The notes beneath the pieces were generated by a model, which saw only the letters and a program-made list of their open reading frames with translations, searched no databases and was not told where the DNA came from. From JBAXQQ01 sp037131695 (GTDB taxonomy: Bacteria > Armatimonadota > Hebobacteria > CAIYQO01), in NCBI GenBank assembly GCA_964638715.1, contig CAZWZF010000084.1, forward strand, positions 1-14,853: DNA of 14,853 nt, given 5' to 3'. This document shows, one piece after another, positions 5,202 through 11,654 of the stretch. Made by a program: the position numbers and the translations under genes. Within the stretch, counting starts at the first letter, position 1, and every line of letters starts with the position of its first letter.

Positions 5202-7520
5202 ATGAGAATTATAGTATTGTTTGCTATTTTAATTGCTATATCACTCGTCGGAATATGCGCTGGAGTTGCGAAACCGACTGTGCCAGTAGCAGTTCAACTG
5301 ACTAAGGCAACGGTGACTGCATTGGCAGATCGCTATATTTCCGCACGGGAAGCAAAACTGAGTGGCGTTAATAAAACCACTGTTGATAGTTTTAAATTTC
5401 ATTTAAACTCGTTAAAGAACAATCCGGTTTTTCTGGTTAAACTGGTAAATGAAACTATAAATGCCCTTACACTCAGTCTGGCAAATATGAAATCTCTTGA
5501 TGCATTGACGGTATCGTCAGCTTACCTGGTGAAGGCGCAACCGGAGAATCCACGGGCAATAAACCTGCTTGCATCAATTCTACATTCTGCTAAAAAATAT
5601 GATGATGCAGCAGCACTGCTGGAATATTCACGCGGAATAGACAAGGAAAGCATGCTGATTATGCTGAACCTTGCCAATGTTTACCTGGATTTAGATAAAA
5701 CTGACAAAGCAAAACCGTTGCTGGACGCTGTAATGAAGAAAGAACCAACTAATCGCGACGGCTATTTGTCTTTGGCATTATACTGGTATAAAAAAAATGA
5801 CAAAATGAAAGCGAAAGAAATGTTGGATAAAGCTGGGCAAGTTGTGGGTATGGTGAGAAAAGCATCGAAAAAACATGAAGAAGATATACGGAAAGAAGAC
5901 GTTAATGAAGCAGATGGGCTGCCTGTAATGGAAACTAAGATTGATAAATTGAAAAATCAAGTTCCGCTGACCACCGCAGATGCTATTGAAGACGATTTCC
6001 CAATGGTAGCGCAAAAGATACGGGAAAAATACGGCAAATTGCTGGATAGTGAAAAGATGAAAATGCCAAAATTGCCACAGGGAAAAACAAATAGCAATAA
6101 AGATTATGAAGATAATAAACCGATTTTTACAGAATGGATCAATGTTTTTGTCGATCGACAGAAAGATTTTCTGGTGAAAGAAAAATTTAAAGGCATGATT
6201 CCAGGAAGCGATGATGACGCGGCGGTAGAAGCTAAAGGCAAAGAAGTTGCTCGTGAAAAGCTGCGGGCTGCATTGGATATGGCTAAAAAGCAGCTTGCTA
6301 TGGTGAAAAATATGCCGGGGGTTAATAAAAGCGATATAAAAACAGCCGAAATTGAAATTGCTAAATTAGAAAAGGAATACAAGTTTGAATCTACTACAAA
6401 ACCTGGTGCAGAACAACCCATTTCGGATGTGCCTGCAGGATGGGATAGCGGCGGCCTATATTCACGTGCGAATTACTCGGATTACCTGATTATTTCCCGT
6501 TCCTACGAGAGTTATATCCGCAAGTTCTTTGCAGATTATAATGCTAAAGAAAAAGATATTATCGACGTATTTTCAAAAAAAGAGAAAGAGCTTAAAGACG
6601 CTCATAATGCGCAATTGGATAAAATGCAGCAACAGCATGATGCAGCAAGTGGCAAGAATTCTGCACATAATGATAAAGATGAACCGTGTGTAAGAGAGAG
6701 AATACGCTGTATTCGCGAGATGAATACCCTTCGCAACGAATATTATAAACAGTGGGTAAACCTGTATATGCCCCAGTATGCGCAAAAGATGAAACCAATG
6801 CTGGAAGATTACTGGTATGTTGAGGCGTTATACCTGCGCAATATGAACGACCCCAAGGTGATAGAACGCGAGTATCTGCGGGTGAAAGATAATTATATGA
6901 ATTACGCCATGGAAGCCGCAAAACATATAATGATTGGTGTCGCTTTCCCTTATGATGCCGCGACTGAAGAAGAAGAAAAAGAGCTGGAAGCATTACTGGC
7001 AAAAGCAGAAGAAGAAGCCCCATGGGAACGGAAAAAGTTTGAAGGTGAATGCGCCACCCCGGATGGCGACTGGATGAAATGGATTGAAGACCACTTGTCA
7101 TTTGAAGTATCCGCCGAATTTCTTACATTTAAAATAACTGCACGCACCATAGAACTGAACGCCTGGGTATTCGGTCCTGGTGCCGGGATTAAGGTTGATA
7201 TGGTGGACGAAACAATGGAAACGTACACTGGTGTCGGCGCGAAATTTGAAGTAGGAGTGAAAGTTGCAGGGGTAGGGGTGAAAGCGGAAGGTAAAGGTGA
7301 TTTTGCCCGCAAATGGACAAAATGGGATTTTCAAAACGGAACCTATAAGGAAGGTTATGGTGCCAAAGCTGAAGGAAATTTAGGAATTGGCGCGGTAAGC
7401 CTGAGCGGTGAAGCAGAGATAGACACCCAATTAAATGCCAAAGGCTCCGCATCGCTGAACGGAACTCTCGCCGGCGGCATCACATCGAAGGAATTAGGAA
7501 GTTTCGGCGGAGGAGATTGA
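5202..7520 (+). CDS. Exported TPR / coiled-coil protein with Gly-rich beta C-terminus, function unknown
   Basis: The start MRIIVLFAIL has AGAGGA (5189-5194) 7 nt upstream and begins a clear signal peptide (residues 1-22, ending ICAGVA); upstream in-frame ATGs lack this. Of 772 residues, about 118-218 hold three TPR-like units, the clearest being NLLASILHSAKKYDDAAALL (121-140), NLANVYLDLDKTDKAKPLL (156-174) and LSLALYWYKKNDKMKAKEML (189-208). Residues 220-610 are Lys/Glu-rich and helical, with probable coiled coils near 345-395, 443-480 and 586-606. Cysteines are few (C19 in the signal, C496, C503, C617). Residues 630-772 change character: alternating polar and small or hydrophobic residues with Gly-Val/Gly-Ala pairs (GVGAKFEVGVKVAGVGVKAE, 677-696), ending SFGGGD. 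This is the pattern of amphipathic beta strands, as in barrels or stacked sheets. I know no family with this order. It is likely periplasmic or outer-membrane associated. Confidence 0.8.
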   Translation: MRIIVLFAILIAISLVGICAGVAKPTVPVAVQLTKATVTALADRYISAREAKLSGVNKTTVDSFKFHLNSLKNNPVFLVKLVNETINALTLSLANMKSLDALTVSSAYLVKAQPENPRAINLLASILHSAKKYDDAAALLEYSRGIDKESMLIMLNLANVYLDLDKTDKAKPLLDAVMKKEPTNRDGYLSLALYWYKKNDKMKAKEMLDKAGQVVGMVRKASKKHEEDIRKEDVNEADGLPVMETKIDKLKNQVPLTTADAIEDDFPMVAQKIREKYGKLLDSEKMKMPKLPQGKTNSNKDYEDNKPIFTEWINVFVDRQKDFLVKEKFKGMIPGSDDDAAVEAKGKEVAREKLRAALDMAKKQLAMVKNMPGVNKSDIKTAEIEIAKLEKEYKFESTTKPGAEQPISDVPAGWDSGGLYSRANYSDYLIISRSYESYIRKFFADYNAKEKDIIDVFSKKEKELKDAHNAQLDKMQQQHDAASGKNSAHNDKDEPCVRERIRCIREMNTLRNEYYKQWVNLYMPQYAQKMKPMLEDYWYVEALYLRNMNDPKVIEREYLRVKDNYMNYAMEAAKHIMIGVAFPYDAATEEEEKELEALLAKAEEEAPWERKKFEGECATPDGDWMKWIEDHLSFEVSAEFLTFKITARTIELNAWVFGPGAGIKVDMVDETMETYTGVGAKFEVGVKVAGVGVKAEGKGDFARKWTKWDFQNGTYKEGYGAKAEGNLGIGAVSLSGEAEIDTQLNAKGSASLNGTLAGGITSKELGSFGGGD

Positions 7521-7543
7521 GGAAGAGAGAAAATTGGAAGAGT

Positions 7544-7592
7544 GAAGAGTGAAAATAGGCAATCCTTGCGGATTACCCTTTTTTCACTCTTC
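7544..7592. terminator. Terminator-like palindrome between convergent genes
   Basis: GGCAATCC (7558-7565) and GGATTACC (7570-7577) form a stem with one mismatch around TTGC, followed by C and six T on the plus strand. The flanks GAAGAGTGAAAA (7544-7555) and TTTTTTCACTCTTC (7579-7592) are also complementary, extending the stem. It starts 23 bp after the TPR gene stop and is a good rho-independent terminator for it. On the minus strand the T tract is poorer, so it is only a weak one for the SPFH gene. The right flank runs into the 14-bp minisatellite. Confidence 0.6.
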
Positions 7593-7795
7593 TCTCCTCA
7601 CTCTTCTCTCCTCACTCTTCTCTCCTCACTCTTCTCTCNNNNNNNNNNNNNNNNNNNNNNNNNNNNNNNNNNNNNNNNNNNNNNNNNNNNNNNNNNNNNN
7701 NNNNNNNNNNNNNNNNNNNNNNNNNNNNNNNNNNNNNNTCACTCTTCTCTCCTCACTCTTCTCTCCTCACTCTTCTCTCCTCACTCTTCTCTCTT
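7585..7795. repeat. 14-bp pyrimidine-rich tandem repeat (minisatellite), interrupted by the N gap
   Basis: The unit CACTCTTCTCTCCT is repeated without change three times (7585-7626) plus a 12-nt partial copy that runs into the N block. After the gap come three more exact copies and a last variant ending TCTT (7740-7795). It stops 1 bp before the stop codon of the SPFH gene. Each unit has a single purine on the plus strand and includes the mirror-symmetric CTCTTCTC, so the duplex is nearly homopurine/homopyrimidine. True copy number is unknown because of the gap. Confidence 0.9.
7639..7738. other. Assembly gap (100 N)
   Basis: Exactly 100 N in a row, the conventional filler for a scaffold gap of unknown size. 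Both edges are the same 14-bp repeat, so the assembly probably broke on the minisatellite. Extra sequence, even a gene, could be hidden here. Confidence 0.97.
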
Positions 7796-7796
7796 C

Positions 7797-9812
7797 TTAT
7801 TTCTGCGGATTCGGGTTGATTGATGACATTACGCTTTTGGTCAGTTCATCAATCTGGTGCTGCATTTCCGGGGTTATGTTTTTATCCGCGCCTTCGGGAG
7901 CGAGTTCTCTTAGCTGTTTCATTGATAAGAGATTCAGCAGCAGGCTGAGGGCATTGCCGCCACCGGTGTTGCCTTCGCCGCCCATGGTTATTTGGGTAGA
8001 CGGAACCAGCGGTTGTTTGCCTATTTTCAGCGCTTCTGCGAAGGCGGTTAATACTGTGGTGTAAACCTGGTATTCCGCGCCACCGAATGCGTTTACCTTT
8101 TGCTGGGTTGCGATACCTTCCGCAACACCCATCTTGGCTACCCGGGTAGAGTCAGCATTTGCCAGCAGCAGGGTGGAGTTCGCTTCCGCTTCGGTCATGA
8201 TAACCTTGCTTTGCGCGTCCTGTACCGTTTTCGCCCGCTGAGCCTGCCCAATGTTGCCTTGTACCGTAATGTTAATTTCGGACTCGGTTAACTGGGTCTG
8301 CTGTTTCGCGGCGGCCTGGGCAAGGCGCAACTGTTTTTCCTGGTCAGCGGCTTCACCCTGGCGCTTATAGGTTTCCACCTGTTCAGTGGCTATTTGCCGG
8401 TCGCGCAACTGGGTATACATGGTTTCGATACGGTCGTCGCCGGAAACTGACCGCGGTGTACCGATAAGGACATCATGCAGTTTCAGGTTGTATTCATTGA
8501 AACGTGTACTCATTTTGTCGAGTGCCTCAACGCCAAGTTCCGAACGCTCCTGAATTAACTGGAGCAGCGTCCTGGTCTGACCGGCATTTTTGAAGAAAGC
8601 GCTGACCATCGGGTCAAGGCTTTGTTCCACCAGCAGTTTAACATCGCCAAATCGCTGGATAAGCTGCGGGGCTTCTTTATAATCGATGCTCAGCACAACG
8701 GACAACGGTAATTCCGGTTCGAATGCGTCTTTGGTAATCAGTTTAACGGCTGACAGGCCCTGGTCGAATCCATGTTCACCAGACGATGAAGCGTCCCATT
8801 TCAACACGAAGTTGGTGGTGGGAATTGGTATCACCTTGGCGGCGTCAGTGTTGATGGCGTATTTACCTGGCATCAGCGGAGTATTCCAAATACCGCGTTT
8901 GCCTTCATCAACTAACTCGCCATGGGTATAACTGTCGCCAGAGGTGTCGTCGCCTTTTTCACCGAAATAACTGATGACTACGCCGACAAAACCGACATTA
9001 ATAACTGTTTTTGGCACGTATTTCACGGTTGCAAACAGGCGGTTGATGTAATATTTACCATCCAGCAGCACCTGGTTTTGCTTACCGCGCTGACCACCGG
9101 CAATCAGGAATTTTTCCGGGTCCTGGAAGCTATGATGATAAGTTGCCGACTCACGCGAGTTGTTGCCGACTGTCGGACAAATAATGTGGCCTTCACCCGG
9201 GTTAGAACCATCGTTAACAGTGACAATACCTATCCGGTCGTCACGTCCATCGATGATAATCGGGGTAAATCCATCCACTTCATCAATCTGGTCGCGCATC
9301 GCTTCCATTTCTTTGGAGTCGTCGCGTCCGCCCATCGGCAGGTAATGAACTCGTTCATCGGTAATAACCGCAAACAATGCTGTATTAATCGCGTAGGTAC
9401 CTTCACGCAATATACCGCGCTGAGGACCGCGCTGACCACCCTTAACAAGAAACTCGCGGGCATCTAAAAAGTCGCTGACTACCTTACCCAGCAATTGCGT
9501 CGGTGAAAGCTGCTGGCCATCGCGGGCAAACAGGTAACCGATTTTACCCTGGTTGATGGTGATAAGGGGTACCGTGTAAACACGATAGATGAATGGGGAA
9601 CGGAAGTGAATGCCACCGCGCAAAAGCTCCGGCTGGAAACCAGCTTCTCCGTGCAGGGCAATAATGGATTTATCAAGCGAACCCTTGCCTGACCACCATT
9701 TTTCCACAATCCCGACTTCCGTGGATCTGATTACCCGGATTCCAATCAAGTAGATTATGAACCAGAGAACCAGTATTACACCAGCTATCCACATAGCTAC
9801 TGTAAAAAACAT
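7797..9812 (-). CDS. SPFH/Band 7 (flotillin/prohibitin-like) membrane protein with internal repeats
   Basis: The 671-residue protein has one N-terminal transmembrane helix (about 5-26) and then a long soluble region, the flotillin/prohibitin layout. A motif G-(Q/K)-R-G-x5-L-x2-G-x-Y-x-I-N occurs three times: GGQRGPQRGILREGTYAIN (125-143), GGQRGKQNQVLLDGKYYIN (239-257) and EGKRGIWNTPLMPGKYAIN (303-321). A looser fourth copy is GFQPELLRGGIHFRSP (58-73). The SPFH core is about 330-470 (LPLSVVLSIDYKEAP, 368-382), followed by an Ala/Gln/Glu-rich coiled coil at about 470-575 and a Gly-rich, then Leu-rich tail (610-635). Such proteins form oligomeric rings or scaffolds at the inner membrane and affect protease access and membrane order; the exact role here is unknown. 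The start is secure, with AAAGGAGGTC just upstream. It is longer than ordinary flotillins because of the N-terminal repeats. Confidence 0.88.
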   Translation of the reverse strand: MFFTVAMWIAGVILVLWFIIYLIGIRVIRSTEVGIVEKWWSGKGSLDKSIIALHGEAGFQPELLRGGIHFRSPFIYRVYTVPLITINQGKIGYLFARDGQQLSPTQLLGKVVSDFLDAREFLVKGGQRGPQRGILREGTYAINTALFAVITDERVHYLPMGGRDDSKEMEAMRDQIDEVDGFTPIIIDGRDDRIGIVTVNDGSNPGEGHIICPTVGNNSRESATYHHSFQDPEKFLIAGGQRGKQNQVLLDGKYYINRLFATVKYVPKTVINVGFVGVVISYFGEKGDDTSGDSYTHGELVDEGKRGIWNTPLMPGKYAINTDAAKVIPIPTTNFVLKWDASSSGEHGFDQGLSAVKLITKDAFEPELPLSVVLSIDYKEAPQLIQRFGDVKLLVEQSLDPMVSAFFKNAGQTRTLLQLIQERSELGVEALDKMSTRFNEYNLKLHDVLIGTPRSVSGDDRIETMYTQLRDRQIATEQVETYKRQGEAADQEKQLRLAQAAAKQQTQLTESEINITVQGNIGQAQRAKTVQDAQSKVIMTEAEANSTLLLANADSTRVAKMGVAEGIATQQKVNAFGGAEYQVYTTVLTAFAEALKIGKQPLVPSTQITMGGEGNTGGGNALSLLLNLLSMKQLRELAPEGADKNITPEMQHQIDELTKSVMSSINPNPQK

Positions 9813-9815
9813 ATA

Positions 9816-9825
9816 GACCTCCTTT
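9816..9825 (-). promoter_or_regulatory. Near-perfect Shine-Dalgarno of the SPFH gene
   Basis: AAAGGAGGTC on the minus strand matches the anti-SD of 16S rRNA almost fully, with GGAGG 5 nt from the ATG. It is the strongest site in the window and predicts high translation of the SPFH protein. Confidence 0.8.
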
Positions 9826-9895
9826 ATCTCTTAAACGTTGATAGCTTTGTTTGTTATCAGCCTTTCATGGCCAAAGTCTAAAAACGTAAAGTTTT

Positions 9896-9917
9896 AACTG
9901 AAACAATTGTATCAGTT
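9896..9917. promoter_or_regulatory. 22-bp near-perfect dyad overlapping the SPFH -10 box
   Basis: The 22 bases read AACTGA.ACAATTGT.TCAGTT, self-complementary except for one mismatched pair (A9902 opposite A9911) and centred on CAATTG. The dyad covers the predicted -10 box and start site of the SPFH gene, the position expected of a repressor operator. No regulator gene is adjacent. Confidence 0.5.
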
Positions 9918-9935
9918 GTATTAAAACCTTACCAA
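9906..9935 (-). promoter_or_regulatory. Predicted promoter of the SPFH gene
   Basis: On the minus strand TTGGTA (9935-9930), an 18-bp spacer and TACAAT (9911-9906) preceded by TGA (extended -10) form a sigma70-like promoter. The start would be near 9899, leaving a leader of about 86 nt. Confidence 0.45.
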
Positions 9936-10063
9936 TTATTCCCGTTGGAGTTGATTCTAAACATATTTTATATTTTTTGCAACAAAAATTTATAAGCAGC
10001 ATCAATTATTAAAATAATTCTGGAAAAATAAAATAATTACAATTCGAATCACAAAATAAACGA

Positions 10064-10069
10064 TATAAT
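10064..10069 (+). promoter_or_regulatory. Possible -10 box for the oxidoreductase gene
   Basis: A perfect TATAAT lies 38 bp before the ATG in a very AT-rich region. The best upstream partner is TTCGAA (10043-10048) at a short 15-bp spacing, so only the -10 element is supported. Confidence 0.3.
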
Positions 10070-10107
10070 ACCAGCATAATATAGATACATCTATTGGGGG
10101 AATCATC

Positions 10108-11361
10108 ATGGGTATCAGCATAGGTTTGGTCGGTTTAGGTTCGTTTGGCAGTTGTTTCGCGCCATTATTTAAGAGCCACCCACTGGTTGACCGCATTGGG
10201 TTATGCGACCGCGAGGCGAGTTTGCTGGCGAAGTTTGCCAATGACCCTTTCTACCATGATAAATTGAACCCTCGCGATTGCTACGAATCGCTTGATGATA
10301 TATGCAAGGCGGATTTTGATGCGCTGGTTATAATAACTCAGCCGTGGCTGCACGCGCCGCAGTGTATCCAGGCGATGGAAAGCGGTAAAGATGTCTATAG
10401 CGCGGTGCCGATTATCAGCCTGCCTGATGATGATGAAACGTTGGATTGGTGCGACAAGTTAGTTGATACCGTTCGCCGTACCGGTCAGCGTTACATGCTG
10501 GGAGAAACCACCTATTATCACCCGCAATCGATGTTTTGCCGGCGCAAAGCGCGGGAAGGCGCCTTTGGCGAGTTTGTTTATGCTGAAGGCGAATATACTC
10601 ATGATGTTGATAATTATTGTAATCTGCGACAGGTAGTAAAATCCCGCACATCGAGTGCTTCCGGCAAGGAATGGTTGAAAATATCTGAGGAATACCAGAA
10701 ACGCGGCATTTTAGGCGGGCCGATGCACTACCCGACCCACTCTGTCAGCGGTCCGGTATGTGTAATGAATGCCCACGCTGTGAAAGTAAACGCCTACGGA
10801 TATAAAAACCAGGAAAATGACCCGTTTTTCACCAAAGATATCTTCAGTAATGAAATGGCGCTGTTTAAAATGAGCAACGGTGCAGTGGTGCGGATATTTG
10901 AAGCCCGTGAAACCCCCGGTTTAGTTGGAAAAGACAGCGAAGCATTCCGCATTTTTGGCACCCGTGGAGCATTTTCCGAGGATCGCTGGTTCTCCACCGG
11001 ACGTCCTGATTTTTCGCAGATAAATATGGATGCTTTGCCGGTGCCGCAAACCGAATCGCTTGCACCCGCAGAGATGTTCGACCCGCTGCCGCCGGATGTA
11101 GAATTGGCATTCAAACGGCTGATGAATCAAAACCTTAACGAAGAGGAACTATTAAGCGTAGATTTCCAGCCGGCTGGCCACGGCGGTTCTCACCCATACC
11201 TGGTGAATGAGTTTGTTAACGCGGTATATAATAAGCGCCACCCGGAAATAAATATCTGGGAATCGGTGCGATATATGGCAATGGGCATAGCGGCACATCA
11301 ATCCGCGCTTAAAGATGGCGAAACGGTCATGGTGGCAGACTGGGGAGATGCGCCGGTGTAA
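10108..11361 (+). CDS. Gfo/Idh/MocA-fold NAD(P)-dependent protein with GH109-like motifs
   Basis: The ATG has GGGGGA (10096-10101) upstream and opens directly into a Rossmann strand, GISIGLVGLGSFGS (2-15), with the GLGSFG nucleotide-binding loop. The rest follows the Gfo/Idh/MocA plan (417 residues, no signal peptide). The usual EKP motif is replaced by SAVP (98-101), and the usual D-x-G-x-H-x-x-D segment reads GGPMHYPTHSVSGPV (203-217). ENCVY/GVFGE-like segments appear as LGETTYY (131-137) and REGAFGEFVYAEGEYTHD (149-166), and GHGGSHPYL (357-365) is near the C-terminus. EVP instead of EKP, YPTHGxGPV and HGG are features I recall from family GH109 (NAD-dependent alpha-N-acetylgalactosaminidases), so it may be a glycosidase or a sugar dehydrogenase. 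It lies upstream of, and probably works with, the heparinase-like protein; the 293-bp spacer and a promoter there suggest separate transcripts. Confidence 0.82.
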   Translation: MGISIGLVGLGSFGSCFAPLFKSHPLVDRIGLCDREASLLAKFANDPFYHDKLNPRDCYESLDDICKADFDALVIITQPWLHAPQCIQAMESGKDVYSAVPIISLPDDDETLDWCDKLVDTVRRTGQRYMLGETTYYHPQSMFCRRKAREGAFGEFVYAEGEYTHDVDNYCNLRQVVKSRTSSASGKEWLKISEEYQKRGILGGPMHYPTHSVSGPVCVMNAHAVKVNAYGYKNQENDPFFTKDIFSNEMALFKMSNGAVVRIFEARETPGLVGKDSEAFRIFGTRGAFSEDRWFSTGRPDFSQINMDALPVPQTESLAPAEMFDPLPPDVELAFKRLMNQNLNEEELLSVDFQPAGHGGSHPYLVNEFVNAVYNKRHPEINIWESVRYMAMGIAAHQSALKDGETVMVADWGDAPV

Positions 11362-11412
11362 GAGATAAGGTGATACTATCGGATTATGTTTATCGTATAC
11401 AAAAGGCTTTAT

Positions 11413-11427
11413 AAAACATGTTTTTTT
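11413..11427 (+). terminator. AAAACATGTTTT palindrome with seven T, weak terminator candidate
   Basis: Self-complementary AAAACATGTTTT continues into a run of seven T, 51 bp after the oxidoreductase stop. The stem has only two G-C pairs, so alone it would be weak. The same 14-base core occurs at 5017-5030, also downstream of a gene end. Confidence 0.3.
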
Positions 11428-11451
11428 AATTAGAGATTGGCTCCTTAAAAG

Positions 11452-11473
11452 CCCCTCCCCGGTTGGAGAGGGG
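11452..11473. repeat. GC-rich hairpin, CCCCTC...GAGGGG
   Basis: Arms 11452-11460 and 11465-11473 pair at 8 of 9 positions around GGTT. It is not followed by T but by GAAGAAC, so it looks more like a dispersed palindromic repeat than a terminator. Confidence 0.5.
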
Positions 11474-11494
11474 AAGAACGACTTTCAGTGATTG

Positions 11495-11522
11495 ACACCG
11501 AATGGCGAAGCCATGATGGTGT
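11495..11522. repeat. Two-step hairpin ACACC-ATGGC / GCCAT-GGTGT
   Basis: ACACC (11495-11499) pairs with GGTGT (11518-11522) and ATGGC (11502-11506) with GCCAT (11510-11514), separated by a small internal loop and a GAA end loop. With the CCCCTC hairpin and the 7-bp repeats it makes this spacer a stack of small structured elements. No ORF fits it. Confidence 0.45.
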
Positions 11523-11562
11523 TTTAATTTTGCATTTTTAATTTTTAATTCGTTCTCAATTT

Positions 11563-11590
11563 GTCATTTGCCATTCGCCATTTGCAATTT
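11563..11590. repeat. Four imperfect 7-bp tandem repeats
   Basis: GTCATTT, GCCATTC, GCCATTT and GCAATTT follow each other without spacers, each one or two changes from GCCATTT. They end 15 bp before the predicted -35 box of the next gene. AT-rich TTTTTAATTTTTAATT lies just upstream (11535-11550). Confidence 0.55.
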
Positions 11591-11605
11591 ATTTCTGTAA
11601 CCATA

Positions 11606-11635
11606 TTTACAACCACAGGTAATCCGGTGTACAAT
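11606..11635 (+). promoter_or_regulatory. Predicted promoter of the heparinase-like gene
   Basis: TTTACA (11606-11611), an 18-bp spacer and TACAAT (11630-11635) each match 5 of 6 consensus bases. The start near 11642 would give a leader of about 13 nt that begins at the AGAGGA ribosome binding site (11642-11647), a layout like that of the TPR gene. Confidence 0.45.
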
Positions 11636-11654
11636 CGTGGCAGAGGATATATTT

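Noticed and set aside
7585..7795. CRISPR array
   Set aside because: The 14-bp units are directly adjacent with no spacers, far shorter than CRISPR repeats, and no cas genes are present.
7542..8064. Plus-strand ORFs running through the N gap
   Set aside because: They translate the pyrimidine repeat and unknown bases and then run antisense to the well-supported SPFH gene.
9813..10107. Riboswitch or small RNA in the divergent spacer
   Set aside because: Apart from the 22-bp dyad at the promoter, the spacer is AT-rich with no multi-helix structure I could build by hand.
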